DNA of 64,000 nucleotides from Gordionus sp. m RMFG-2023 (taxonomy: Eukaryota > Nematomorpha > Gordioida > Chordodea > Parachordodidae): assembly GCF_954871325.1 (NCBI RefSeq), contig NC_088776.1:24600508-24664507 (forward strand). The letters are read 5' to 3'. The position numbers and the translations under genes were made by a program. Below the pieces are notes generated by a model. It did not search any database. It saw only the letters and a program-made list of their open reading frames with translations, and was not told the DNA's origin. Shown here one piece after another: positions 36,781 to 48,790 of this stretch; within the stretch, counting starts at the first letter, position 1, and each line of letters begins with the position of its first letter.

Positions 36781-37484
36781 GTTTAGTTGGCCCCGCGATT
36801 TTGAATATATGATGATTTTTCTATTAAATGGATTTATACCTTTTTCAGTTGGATTTGTAACATCACCGTTTTTGAGATTTTTAAAGAATAAAAATTCGGC
36901 CAATTTGGCAGCCCCGCAATATTTGAATTTACAAATAAAAATTACATAAGTCAATAGAGAATAATTTGTACCTTTTTCAGGTCGATTTGTACAATTACCC
37001 TTTTTCAGATATTGACAATTAAAATTTTGGTGTAAAACGATAATGGTACAAATCCTCCTAATAGATAAACCATTATAAATCCAAAAGTGGTGGCTAACTT
37101 CTCTCTATATTTTTCAAATTCTAATGAAGTTACAAATAGTTTTAAAGCTTTAAGAAGAAAAGAAGGTCCTCAATCACTTTTTATTAAAAAAAAGTGAAAA
37201 CCCGATTTTATAATTATTTTATTTTTGGCTCCAAAATTTTAACGGTCAATATCTATAAAACGGTAATAGTATAAATCGAACTGTATATAAATTATTTCCT
37301 ATCATCCTATACCTCTTTATTTTTTAAATTTAAATAATGCGGGACTGACGTTGGCCCCTCACTTCTAATTTTTGAATATCTCAAAAATGGTGGGGATATA
37401 AATCGAACTGAAAACGGTATAAATTGGGTAAATCTTTGGAATAGATAAATTATCAAAAATCTAAAATTGCGGGGCTAAGTTAAC
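36781..37484. repeat. inverted-repeat element with GGCCCCGC ends
   Basis: Left TAGTTGGCCCCGCGATTTTG and right (reverse complement) AACTTAGCCCCGCAATTTTA form imperfect inverted ends, and related phrases (AAACGGTAATAGTATAAATC, GGATATAAATCGAACTG, GCAGCCCCGCAATATTTG) recur inside in both orientations. Likely an old non-autonomous DNA transposon or nested copies of one. No target duplication is seen. Confidence 0.4.
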
Positions 37485-38449
37485 TGATCTATCAAAACTT
37501 ATGCAAACATTTTTTAAATAAAGTGTGAATTTTTTTAAACTCTAAAAATTAAGTTAAAGAAAATTATTGGATATTTAAACCAAATACATCCCGAAGTCAA
37601 TATTAATCTTCAAAATAAAAGTGAATTTTAAAAAAAGTCTCTTATATAAATTAAGGTATAAAAAAATTACGAAAACATTCTTGTGGCTTGGCAGACCCAA
37701 GTCCTTCAGAAATGGCCTATATTTTAAAAACCAATGAACCAAAATTAATTAAATTTTTAATATACCTTTTTAAATGAGCTAGGAGATCATAATAAATAAC
37801 CATTTTCATATAATATTAATTTTAACATGCTTGGGTTGTAGATCCCTCGAGTGATTAATGGTAATAAGGGTCTATTTTTATATAATAACATTTTTTAACT
37901 ATTAGGTTATTATAGTTTAATCTAATATGGAGGTGGGAGAGTCCTTTTATTTAAAATATACAAATATTTGTAAATATCATTAATGAAATAAAAATCATCC
38001 TCCTATACTTCTGCCCACCTCTTTCCAAAAATGAATATATGTCATTATAAACAATAATTTTGTTTAAAAAGAATGACTATATAATTTTTTTTTTAAGTAT
38101 ATAAAGCCCTCCAATAAAATTTAAAGAGAAAAGCTACGAACCCCCCCCCCTCCCATCCCCATAGGAAATATTGGATAAGATTAACATCTTAATCAAACAT
38201 TTCGAATATATTAGCATCCTAATAAGATATGCCTCTATTTTAAAACCAATAACAAAATCTTGAATTATAAAACACTTTATCAAAATATAAAGGAAAAGAA
38301 CAATAAGTATGATAATTTTTAAAAAATTTTATAAAAAGCCCTGGTTTTACAAAATTAGATGATCGGCTAATATCTTATATAAAATAATATTTATTGGTTT
38401 AAGAAATTTATATAAAAAATTTATAGTAAGAGAACTGCATAAATATCAA
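37485..38449. other. gene-free A/T-rich stretch
   Basis: No gene or element end recognised. A C run occurs near 38141-38150. Confidence 0.5.
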
Positions 38450-39296
38450 TTGCACGGCGGGCCCGGGTTTATAAAAAATATATGGCATATCCCAACCCTA
38501 ATTATATTTAAAAAAATATTTTTCAGCCCAGTTCAGATTTTATATATTCAGGTCCTGTTCGGCTCGTAATAATAAAAATATAATTTCACAGCCCAGTTTT
38601 TAAAAATAATTTTACGGCTTGTTGTTTAAAAAAATTAAGGGTGAAGGTTTTAAAAAAAATTTCGGTCTGAGTTTTAAAAAATAATTTAGGCACGGGTTTT
38701 AAAAAAATATACCAGAGATTTATGTTTCGTTTTTCAGCTAACATGAAATCATTTATTATCTAATAACTTTTACAATTATCTTTATCTAAATAGAAAAAGT
38801 ACATTTTTCATTTTTGGCAATGTATTTTATATTTTAATATTGTATGTTCATTTGAAAAAATAAAAATTATTATAATTAGTCTTTAATATATCTATATTAT
38901 TTACCAAGAATTAAGAAGATTATGGTTGGTTATGATTATTTCGAAATTTTTTTTACAAAAGTTTTGCTGGCCCTGCCCGAACCCAAAATTTTTTTAAAAA
39001 GATTTGCCCCCGGCCCGAACCCGAATTTTTTTAAAAAGATTTGCCCCCGGCTCGAACCCGAATTTTTTTAAATATAGAAATTAATTTTTATAATTACTCA
39101 AAATAAAAGACATATGTTATATGGCGTTTAGTTTCAATAAATAAAATTGATAAATTTAGATATATTTATAAAAATTTCCAAGGTCCGACCCGGCCCAAAT
39201 TTTTTTAAAAATATTAGGCCCGGCCCGAACCCGATTCTTTTAAATAGAATTAGACCTGAGTCCAGCCCTCCGGGCCTAACTTTGCAGATCTCTAAT
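38450..39296. repeat. GC-rich hAT-like fragments with CCCGGCCCGAACCC units
   Basis: Imperfect tandem units of CCCGGCCCGAACCCGAAT with an A/T spacer recur at 38980-39060 and 39180-39240. The right end GCAGATCTCTA (39287-39293) mirrors the AGAGGTCTGCA-type terminus at 15351. The left end is unclear (38430-38465). Several copies may be nested. Confidence 0.45.
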
Positions 39297-39459
39297 GATT
39301 ACATTGTAAATTATTTTCTAATAATTCATAAAATTTAATAATCTAAATACTATTTTATTTAGAATAAATCATAAACTTATTTTATTAGCATCTCCTTGTC
39401 TATCCCCTCTATCTAGTAACTATTTAAATAAAAAAAAGGATAATAGTCTAGTTTAAAAT

Positions 39460-39650
39460 ATTTAGCCCTGCCTGGGTTTTATAATTTTTGGCCGGGCTCT
39501 ATTTTATAGAAGAATAATGTTGTTTTCGGCTCTTCCAGGGTTGATGAAAAAATTAATGGTTTATTTAAGAAAATATCTATACAGCCAAGCCAGCCAAGCC
39601 TGTATAACAAGGCTGGGCTATGGGGACCTGGAGGTCTCTGCTTTAAATAA
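39460..39650. repeat. GC-rich hAT-like fragment, right end
   Basis: GCCCTGCCTGGG, GGCCGGGCTC, CCAAGCCAGCCAAGCC and AAGGCTGGGC lead to a terminus GGACCTGGAGGTCTCTG at about 39627-39643, matching the CTCTG end of the 58278-59177 family. No left end recognised. Confidence 0.4.
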
Positions 39651-40633
39651 TAAATTCATTAATAAGTTATTATTTTCATCTTAAAGACTTCTATTTCTAG
39701 TATTTTTGTATGGGTATTTTCCCCCGATATTACCATTAGGCTCAGTTGTCTATTTATATGTGCAAATAATGAACTTTGGTCATTATTAAAAATGCATTAT
39801 TATATCTAATTAAAGATATAAATTTATATGTAAATTAGTAATCATTTTATGAAATATATCATCGCATTTTGTTAAATTTTATGAACTAAACTCGAAATAG
39901 TTAAAAATTAGATTTGTTTTTCCCTATAGGGGTTATATTAAAAATCTTATATAATTTGATGTCATATTTTAATTATTTGTTTATTCACGCATTAATGAAT
40001 ACACGTAGCACTATTTTTAATTATATTAGTGAATTTATTCCATAACATATTGAAAATGACTTCTTCTGTATATATTATATGTTTTTTCTATAAATGTAAC
40101 GATACAGTAATTAATATTTTATAATAGGATATATTTTTTATAAAATCAATAATAAATATAAATTAAATGGCATCATTATTTATATTCATATATTACTAAA
40201 ATTCAATTCATTGTTTAATTAAATTATTACGTATGATAGTACAGATACTTTCAAAATAATATGCTCTATATTCCTTTTGTAGTTGAAATTTTCTTATGAA
40301 GTTAAATATCCTTGTTTAATTTTTGAATCTTTTTACGGTTTACCTAATAAAATTAATAATAAAATGCCGTTATATATAGCATCGTTAAAAACATCAAACA
40401 AATTTTTTCTTTAAATTTAAAAATATTTGGTGCACATTATTCTTAAAAATACATATATTGATGAAGGTTACATAAAGCTACAAAGAAAATATTTAATTTC
40501 TAACTTTAATAAAACGTTGATGTTTTACACTTTATTCTAATAGACCGAAATTAGACCTGAAAACGATTTTTAAATTATTTGATTGCTTTTTAAAAAATAA
40601 TCATGTATTATTTTATTAATACGTGACTAGTAT
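39651..40633. other. gene-free A/T-rich stretch
   Basis: I see no gene or repeat in it. Confidence 0.5.
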
Positions 40634-41046
40634 GAATGATATTGTCGTAATTTTTAAAGGGATCATGACTATCCGGGATCTTCACGGGATTTAAAGGGAT
40701 CCCTTTAAAATTTCAATTTTTTAAAGGATAAAGAACTATACGGTATCATCACTGGGGCAGAGATTGACCTCCAGTTGAATAAATCTTTTGATTAGCTATC
40801 GAATGATACCCTATACTAGACATATCTTATATCATAAGTCCAAAAAAAACAAAATTGAAAATTAAAAACGCAACGAAACTCGTGGAAAACGCTTTTAAAA
40901 TAAGATTCCTCTTTATCACGATTAAAACGTGATAATCCCGTATTATCATTCCTTAATTATCAACCCTAATTTTTTAGTTATCCCTTTAAATCCCGTGAAG
41001 ATCCCGGATAGTCATGATCCCTTTAAAAATTACGACAATATCATTC
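40634..41046. mobile_element. MITE with 67-bp perfect terminal inverted repeats
   Basis: The first 67 bases (from GAATGATATTGTCGTAATTT) equal the reverse complement of the last 67 (ending at 41046) with no mismatch that I can find. Inside the arms CGGGATCTTCACGGGATTT and AAAGGGATCCCTTT stand out. The 280-base core has no coding capacity. Identical arms mean recent transposition or conversion. No clear target duplication is seen, so the superfamily is left open. Confidence 0.85.
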
Positions 41047-41247
41047 GATTTTGAATTATTCAAATTTTATTTATTTAATAAAATACTTACATACACTTTT
41101 TTTCAACAAACAATGAATTTTCCCTTTCAAAATTGAGTTGGAATTTTAAACTCATTAGTAACCAAGATTTCTACAATACATAGACTGATCAAAGTAAAAA
41201 AGGATTCCATTTGAAGCCATTTTAATTAATCTTTATATACATGCAAT

Positions 41248-41568
41248 TAGTGTTGTTAAACGGCTCGATTTGAGCCGATTTTTAAAAACAACTAACTCAA
41301 CATATGAGGCAGGAAAATAATGCCTAAGAGTCGAGATTTCGCCAATAGATGTTCAATCCTATATGCCATCTATGAGCAAATTCTTTAGGCTTGCATAATA
41401 TTTTTCTGAATAAAATATTACGCAAGCCTGAAGATTTTGCTTATAGAAGGAACAAAGGTTTAGACATATATTATCGAAATTTCAAGATTTAGGCAATATT
41501 TTTCTGGCTAAAATATTGAGTTAGCCACTTTGAAAAATGGGCTCAAAACGAGCTGTTTAACAACACTA
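41248..41568. mobile_element. hAT MITE, 321 bp, with perfect 8-bp target duplication
   Basis: The inverted ends TAGTGTTGTTAAACGGCTCG and (right, reverse complement) TAGTGTTGTTAAACAGCTCG are nearly identical. CATGCAAT flanks on both sides (41240-41247, 41569-41576) are an exact 8-bp target duplication, diagnostic of hAT. Related copies: a shortened one at 58752-58933, a right-half relic at 62880-63032 and a weak one at 18340-18422. Confidence 0.9.
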
Positions 41569-41576
41569 CATGCAAT

Positions 41577-42344
41577 TGTAATATAGAATATAGTGTTTAA
41601 CATAATATAGTATTATTATATCACAAAATATATTTAATTTCGTCAAAGCAAATACTAGTTAAATTTTTAAGAACTCTAATTCGTTACATTTTTCCAAATG
41701 TAACTTTTAGCCCTTGTATAGAATAATTTTGGTTTTCCATTTTTTTATAAAAATTTTGAATCATAGTCATTATTTAAAAAAATTATTTTTTACTTATCTT
41801 TCAAATTATTGTTTATAGTGATTACTGTATACATATTTGGAGAAGAGGGTAGTGGGGCTGTGCAGAAGGGCAAATTTTATTAACTTAAAACAATATTTAC
41901 GAGAACAGGCAAATTTTCGAAGGAGGAAGGAGATTTCCTATTGTTCTATTTTCTGGTTAATCCTTTGATAATGCACAGATAACTTAATTGTTCATTAGAA
42001 TCGTATAAGATAATTGACAATATTCATATATCAAAAAATACATTTATTTAAAACCATAGGGCCGTGTCTAGTTCTATTTTTAAAACATATATCTGTTTGA
42101 GAATATGAACTGGAACATTCTTTTTGGTTTGTTTTAAGTGTGTATTAGTTAGTCTGTATTTTTTAAAAAAATAGTAATTCATTTTTTGATTCGTCATAGT
42201 TGTACTTAATGTTTGTAAATCTAAAGAGTAAAAATTGAGCAATAAATATAATATTTTTAAAGAATCAAGGTTTATTCTATTTAAAATAAAGAAATAGGTA
42301 TATTTCATATATATTTTTTTTCTAATAAAGTTAATTGCTAAGCA
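41577..42344. other. gene-free A/T-rich stretch
   Basis: No gene. A minus-strand frame at 42048-42308 (86 codons) is Leu/Asn/Lys-rich without family resemblance. Confidence 0.5.
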
Positions 42345-42406
42345 TAGCGTTTAACATGACAGGATATTCACTGGAAGTAAACCTCTCTCAAAAACCTACA
42401 CCTAAC

Positions 42407-42948
42407 CAGGGTTTCCATGTCAAAATTTTCAAATTTTGGGAGTGAAATGTGAAGATTGCGGTAGAAAAAAATTTGTTGAAAAAAAATTTTTACGGCCCGA
42501 AAGGCCCTCAAACTCCCTATCAATTCTTATAATTACTTTATATAAATATTAACAAAGTCGGTAATGTTTATAATTTTAAAATAGGTAACACACATGAAAA
42601 TGATAAAATATGAATGAATGATGTTGATTTATTATTAGATAAAAATAAAACATGATTAAGGTAAGGATAGAAAGGAAAGAAAATTACAAACTGACATGCT
42701 TTTTGAATAATATTTAAAATTTATTTTAAAATTACAAAAATAATCAATTACTGTTCCACAAAATTATTATTTATATATTAAAAACGTTAAAATGTTTAAA
42801 AAAAATTGTGCGGGAGAAATTTAAAATTTGCGATAGATTTTTGCGGTAGATTTCTAATTGCAGTAGTTTTGTGGGAGTAAGATGTCTGCTTGTAAACTAA
42901 GAAATTGTGGGAATCTCCCGCTGATGGGGAGAGACCTGGGCAACCCTC
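42407..42948. mobile_element. hAT-type element inserted in the old repeat
   Basis: Left CAGGGTTTCCATGTC and right (reverse complement) AGGGTTGCCCAGGTC form the inverted ends. The 8-mers beside it, CACCTAAC and TACCTACC, agree at six of eight positions, a plausible decayed target duplication. Sequence near the right end (GAGTAAGATGTCTGCTTGTA) matches 29425-29445 in the 28125-29490 element, so both belong to one family. The 114-codon frame starting at 42882 crosses the element boundary and is not a gene. Confidence 0.65.
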
Positions 42949-43009
42949 TACCTACCCCCCTAAAAAATTATTGCCGCCTTCCGCGACGATATTTTTACAC
43001 TATGATATG

Positions 43010-43378
43010 TGTTGTGTTTTGTACTTTTACAATTACGCATATATATAATTTTAGATACGAGATGTCAGTTAACTTCTACATTATATGTAGTCATACATAT
43101 ATATATATATATATATTTATATATAGGAGATGTCAGTTATTTTCAACGTTATTTGTATTCATACATATATTTATAATATTATATATGAAATGTTTATACG
43201 TATATTGCTCGTGGAGCAATTATTAATTATCATTGTCTTGGATTTTCTTTTGTTTTGTATTCGGTAAAATCATCTGGTAATATTCAGAAAATAAAGTAGT
43301 GCAAATCAAATATTCTTTTCCGGAAGGTTTGAAAGTAAGTAAGATAAGGAGGTGGAGAGGTAAGGGAATGTTTTTTTA
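43010..43378 (+). repeat. left LTR of the young element
   Basis: About 369 bases, starting TGTTGTGTTTTG and containing a TA microsatellite and ATTGCTCGTGGAGC. It is repeated at 45515-45884. Confidence 0.85.
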
Positions 43379-45514
43379 AGTGGGTGCCGTGACCAGGATC
43401 CGAGGGTATGGGTTAATGCGGGGTAAACAGGTAAATAAATAATATTTTGATATCTTAATATTTTATGTTTAATCGTATATACGCAATGTACTATGGATTT
43501 TATGGAAGAAAAATGGTATGTTAATTGTGGAAGTATATGAGTATACGGGGCAAAGTGTTTGAGGTTTATGTATTTTCATTTTTGAATGAGTATTTAAATA
43601 ATTTTAATTCATACATTATAGGGGAGCTATAGTTGTTCATTTTAATATTTGTATTAAAATTTTTAATTTATATCTTTATATTGGGGAACTGTAGATGTAA
43701 ATTTTTATGAATTTAGAAGTAGGGGAGATTAAGTGTTAAGTAAATAATAATAAGATTGAAAGTATGTAAGGGTACTAGGTGGCAGGATTGCATTTAATTA
43801 AAATAAGTTACACCAACATAAGACCTAGGGGGGGGGGGGGGTAACAGATATTGTTATCTTGTGTCAGCTAACTCTTTATTGTGTCAGTTTTTGTGTCAGC
43901 TACCATTAGATATGGTCAAATACCTATTACCTGACAATTTGGTGTCAGGTATTTTGGGAATAGGTTTTATTGGTGATTATTTTAAGCCTTAAGACTCTTT
44001 GAATGGAGGTAAAGGTCTTCCGTCAGAGGAAAATTCAGGACCTAATGATATGCAGGACAGAAAAGATTACTTAATATTTGAATTTTGGGGATTTTAATTA
44101 GCAGGAATAAATTTGGGTCTTGCAATGTAAATAAAGAAAAATAAGATACATATATATATATCTATACATAAATAATTACTTTTATATGGGTGATTTTTGT
44201 TTAAAAAAGAAGCAAATGTTGTTACATAAATTGGTAGAGTCAGAGTTTTTGTAACAATATGTTTTGGATGATTATTGGAAATTTAATGTGAGGAAATAAT
44301 TTGTAAATGGTGTACAAATTATGTGAAAAAGAAAATAGGTTTCAGTTGGATACTGGACATGTTTTTTTTTTAATTTTATTTTATAAAATATACTTTCATA
44401 GTTTTATAACACATCACATTTTATTATATTTATTCAATATATCAATAAGAGATTTTTGTTTGGTCTCACATTTTTTTAAATATATTTTTTCACATTGTAA
44501 ATATTAAATGTATATGAAGGAAGTTTTATGATTAGGTTATTGAGTTGAATGAAGTTTATGGAATAATGTGGATGGACAATGGGTAAATGTGAGAAGGGAT
44601 CCATTTACAGGTTGCATTGTTTTTGAACATTATTGGTGATGATATTAGCATGATTAATAGATTTTTTTTTATATTTTATTTTCACAATAAATATGTAACA
44701 ATTTTTGATACTTATTTTATTTGTTTCAAAATTTAAATTTTAGATTGTAATAAATATTTTCATTATGTTTATGTCAGACAATCATATATTTTAATATTTC
44801 AACCAATGTTAATAATTGAGTGAAATATTTTGCACTTTATTTTTAAAATCCAAGAGTTTATTGAGATACACCATCACATTAATAACATATATATTAATCT
44901 TCAATGAAATGATATGTTGATATTGTTGTTTTCCTTGCATTATTCAAAAATATTTTTGTAAGTTGGGTAAGAATTATTCTGAGCCCATTTTGATATGTAG
45001 CTTTTTAATTCTTGTATTACCATATTCCTGTGGTATCCTAATTGGGGTTAAAATTTATTAAGTAACAATAACATATTTGTAGATCTGTTATTGTTTGTAC
45101 AATGAAATTTATTGTATCATACATTTTTTTTTTTAAATTTCAGTGGTACGTTCAAATAAAATATTACCATTCATATATTTTTTTGAAAAGATTCAATGTT
45201 TTGATTGTTATTTTGAGAAAGTAATATACATAATATATGTCTCATTTGACCCCTGATGTGTTGGAGGATACAGATAGTGGAAGTGTGGCAGCAATAATGA
45301 TCAAGAGCTATGACTCAGACGAAAATTATTATCAAGAGCTATGACTCGAACGTAATGATGGAACGATGTGAGCATGATCAAATAAACGATGAGAGATGAA
45401 GCAAAGGGGCAAAATTACATGAAAATGAATCGAACGTATACAATAAATTTAAAAAAAAAAATAATAATAATACTTTTGGGATAATGTAACACCGGGTTTT
45501 TTGAAGGGCGGGCA

Positions 45515-45884
45515 TGTTGTGTTTTGTACTTTTACAATTACGCATATATATAATTTTAGATACGAGATGTCAGTTAACTTCTACATTATATGTAGTCATA
45601 CATATATATATATATATATATTTATATATAGGAGATGTCAGTTATTTTCAACGTTATTTGTATTCATACATATATTTATAATATTATATATGAAATGTTT
45701 ATACGTATATTGCTCGTGGAGCAATTATTAATTATCATTGTCTTGGATTTTCTTTTGTTTTGTATTCGGTAAAATCATCTGGTAATATTCAGAAAATAAA
45801 GTAGTGCAAATCAAATATTCTTTTCCGGAAGGTTTGAAAGTAAGTAAGATAAGGAGGTGGAGAGGTAAGGGAATGTTTTTTTTA
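45515..45884 (+). repeat. right LTR of the young element
   Basis: Direct copy of 43010-43378, essentially identical. It is preceded by a short purine tract and followed by the ATATG target copy. Confidence 0.85.
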
Positions 45885-46262
45885 ATATGAATTACACGTT
45901 TTTAATTTTATTGGTACTCCCTTTATATACATTTAAAATTATCAATATTCTATTACCTTTATTTTAAAAAAATGAATGTAAAAGAGCAATTATTTAGAAT
46001 AATTTTAAATCCCTCCATTTACAATTATGCATTATTATAGCGTATTGATTGTCATTGGCATGACCTTTTAAATTACATTTAAAAAGATAGCAAAAAAAAA
46101 ATTATCCAGTAATAAGTTTTATTTAAAAAATTAATTTAGACGATGTTTAGCAATATCGTTGTATTATTATAATAGGTCTATAACAAGACTATTAACCCCC
46201 TTAAAGAATTGAAAGCAAAAATCTACCCCCCCCCCTCTACCACGTGCTCATGTAGACGCTGG

Positions 46263-47204
46263 TTATATACTAATATTCGTAATTGTGTTTTTATATGTAA
46301 AAGTGTCAATATCGTACCCTTGTATGGTAAAATCATAGTGAACAGAATATATATTATTCAAAATTATATTAGAACAACAAAAATATTTAAATTGTTGTTG
46401 AACACCGGAAATACAATTTCACAAAAAAAATAGTATAACTAATTTTATTATTTTACAATAGAATTAATAAGATAAATGTTTATTTAATTTAATCCAAAGG
46501 GATAGTAAACCAATTTGTATCAAGCAACCAAAAAAAAGTAATATTAATTAATATACGATCCTTTTAATCAATTCTCTTCATTTATAACTAATACGTAATA
46601 ATCAACAAACATTAATATTACCACCCCTCTCTATGCGAATATATTATAGATTTCCACACTATAAAATAAATTCGTCATTATAACGTAGCTACATAGAGTG
46701 GTTTTGAAGCTCTTTTTATTTGTAAGCCAGTCTTTAATCTATTATCTTGATGGGCTTTAAGTATCCGATCTCTGTTAGTGGTATTTCCTTTTTACCTGTC
46801 ATCCTCTTAGTTATTCTGCATGTTTGTTTTTCGCAATTTCATCGAATTCAACCTCATACAAAATATCATTTCTACGTTGAACCACCTACTTTCATACCAT
46901 TACAGGTCCTTTCGTTATTAGACTAAATCGTTTGATGTCTTTCAAATTTCCGTATTCTAACGTTCTGGTTTGTAATATTTTTGCCTTCATAATAAATTTT
47001 TAGTCCTTTCTCTTGCGGATAATGTTATTCTAAGCGGCAAGCTAATTATCTCCGCGAGATTTCTCAGTGGCTGCATTTAGAGTGTTATGGTGAGTTATCA
47101 ACACTCTAATGGAATTGAGAAGGTCTGAAAATCTGCTTCTCTTCGCGAAAACGTGTCTTGGTAGTTCGAATGTACAGTCATTCGTAAGACTTCAGACTGT
47201 ATGG
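46263..47204. other. unassigned stretch, GC-richer than surroundings
   Basis: 46690-47200 has a more balanced base composition than the flanks and, on the minus strand, scattered stretches that look once-coding (for example KILQTRTLEYGNLKDIKRF), but nothing I can assign to a family. It could be part of a decayed retroelement linked to the Gypsy fossil to its right. Confidence 0.35.
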
Positions 47205-47850
47205 GGCCCAGCATCTACATGACAGAATTTTTACTCGATGCAACCCTTCCTACCCTTAAAAACCTACATTTACCTCCCACCTAAAAAATTTTGCCCCCTT
47301 CATCGGCGATATTCCCATATTGTTAGTTACATCTTTTTAATCATAATGGCACTCCTTTCATAAATTTTTAAGAATAACTTAATATATTAATTCTCCACTA
47401 CCAACTATCAAAATATTGTGAATCTAAAAGAGCCACTTTTTAGTACTTGAATTCAATTAATAATCCCCTAATTTACAATGAATGCATTATTATAGTATAT
47501 TGTTTGGCATGAATATGAATTTACTGATAGAATGCCTCCCCCTTTGAAATTACATTTTAAAGGATAGCATAAAATTATCCAGAAATAATTTATTTTGGAA
47601 AATAATGTCTATGATTGCGTGTGTATATAGATTTGGTCGATTATTAGTAATACCTTTGTATTAAAATACTTCTATAATAAAAGTATTAATTTATACAGCA
47701 ATACATATGCCTTATTTTATCTAAAAATTTAATAGATAATCCCCTAATAAATTTATCTTACTTCCTTCAAATATCTACCCCCTACCCTCCTCAAAAAAAT
47801 AGGATTCAAACTGTTCATACTCTCCCCCCCCCCGTTTATGAAGGCGCTGA
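47205..47850 (+). repeat. old repeat copy 2, uninterrupted
   Basis: Same order of landmarks as copy 1: CATGACAGAATTTTTACTCG, AAAAACCTACATTTACC, CACCTAAAAAATTTTGCC with CGGCGATATT, ATGGCACTCC, TTACAATGAATGCATTATTAT, AAATTACATTTTAAAGGATA and a C run (47824-47834). It serves as the empty-site reference for both insertions in copy 1. Confidence 0.65.
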
Positions 47851-48790
47851 TGCCGACCTAAAATGTTTGATTGTTTCTGAAAAGAAAATTTTGAATTCAG
47901 ATCCGATAAATTGAGTAATGTTATCTAAGCCAATATAGCGAGGTAGTCCAAATCTAGCAAAATACATAGATTGCTTATTACACTCACCGAATGTAAATGT
48001 GTTAAAATGGAGTTTGTCATATCCACGTGAATGAGTTCCCAAGGTAGGGTGGAAATTTTCTTATTGTATAATAGTAGAACTTCTCTGGCTCCCGTTCTTC
48101 ATTCTTGATCACTTTTAGATAATGAAGTTGTCAACACCACGAACTAAGTTTGGCCAAAACCTAATGTCTACATAATAATTTTTATTCTAAATATACCGTG
48201 TTAAGCTGCTCGATAGTTCACGAACAAAGCCTCCTTCTTTAATTTATCTGGAATGATAATTCTATCATTTAAAATATAATAATTCTTCCCCTAAAATATC
48301 TTTAATCGAAATAAATTTTTTTGTAATTTTGAAATAATTATTAAAATTTTATATATATATACCAATTTTTTTAATTAATTTGAGTTTATTTTATAACATT
48401 TTCAATTTTTTTAGTTAACCCATTTATTGCTTTCTCTACCCTTAATCGGAATAGAGCGTTGGCGCACTTCTTTTGGTTTACTCGAGGATGAATGATTTCC
48501 TAATTATTTTAATAATTTTGTAGCCCACCATACCACTAAATATTACTAAACAGTAATTAGTTATTTTCTTTAAATCCCAATGCTTCCCATATAATATATA
48601 TATATATTGGTAAAAATAATTTTGCTCCACATAATAGCAGATGCTCCTCAATCAATCGTGGTGTAGTTCTTTTCGGTAGCGGGAAGTGTTCTGAATGTAT
48701 GAAATTAGTTTTTCCTGACTAGTAAGAAAATGATGAGCAATCAAGGCACCTAGACCATCTCACATTACCTCACACAATATTACTCAAAAG
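47836..48790 (-). mobile_element. Gypsy-type LTR retrotransposon fossil (pol portion)
   Basis: On the minus strand 47836-48042 reads like a Gypsy integrase core (FARFGLPRYIGLDNITQFIGSEF by parts, matching the FGLPxxIxxDNGTQFxSxEF region). Upstream, 48050-48330 resembles the integrase zinc-binding region and 48480-48790 an RNase-H-like region, in the pol order expected of Gypsy elements. It is an old, broken copy with many breaks. No LTRs, gag or protease were recognised. Confidence 0.65.

Larger units (their letters stand above)
43010..45884 (+). mobile_element. young non-autonomous LTR retrotransposon, 2.9 kb
   Basis: A fossil-type LTR element without recognisable gag or pol, so a non-autonomous copy. 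Two nearly identical long direct repeats (43010-43378 and 45515-45884) begin TGTTGTG and bound a 2.1-kb interior. The flanks carry a 5-bp target duplication ATATG (43005-43009, 45885-45889). Two bases after the left repeat, TGGGTGCCGTGACCAGGATC looks like a primer-binding site complementary to the 3' end of a tRNA resembling tRNA-His. A purine-rich tract GAAGGGCGGGCA directly precedes the right repeat. Ends look whole; near-identical LTRs mean recent insertion. Family (Gypsy or BEL) cannot be fixed without coding sequence. Confidence 0.85.
42345..46262 (+). repeat. old repeat copy 1, split by a hAT element and an LTR element
   Basis: Three pieces (42345-42406, 42949-43009, 45885-46262) line up in order with the uninterrupted copy at 47205-47850. 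Landmarks: CATGACAGGATATTCACT; AAAAACCTACA; CCCCCTAAAAAATTATTGCC and CGACGATATT; then GTACTCCCTTTATA, TTACAATTATGCATTATTAT, AAATTACATTTAAAAAGATA and a C run before CTCTACCACG. The nature of the repeat is unknown, with no ORF and no inverted ends seen. Two insertions subdivide it, which dates it as older than both. Confidence 0.7.

Noticed and set aside
42882-43226. 114-codon frame as a gene, and its 76-codon partner at 45501-45731
   Set aside because: Both frames run through the LTR copies, and the first crosses a hAT boundary. The shared protein text simply reflects the direct repeat.
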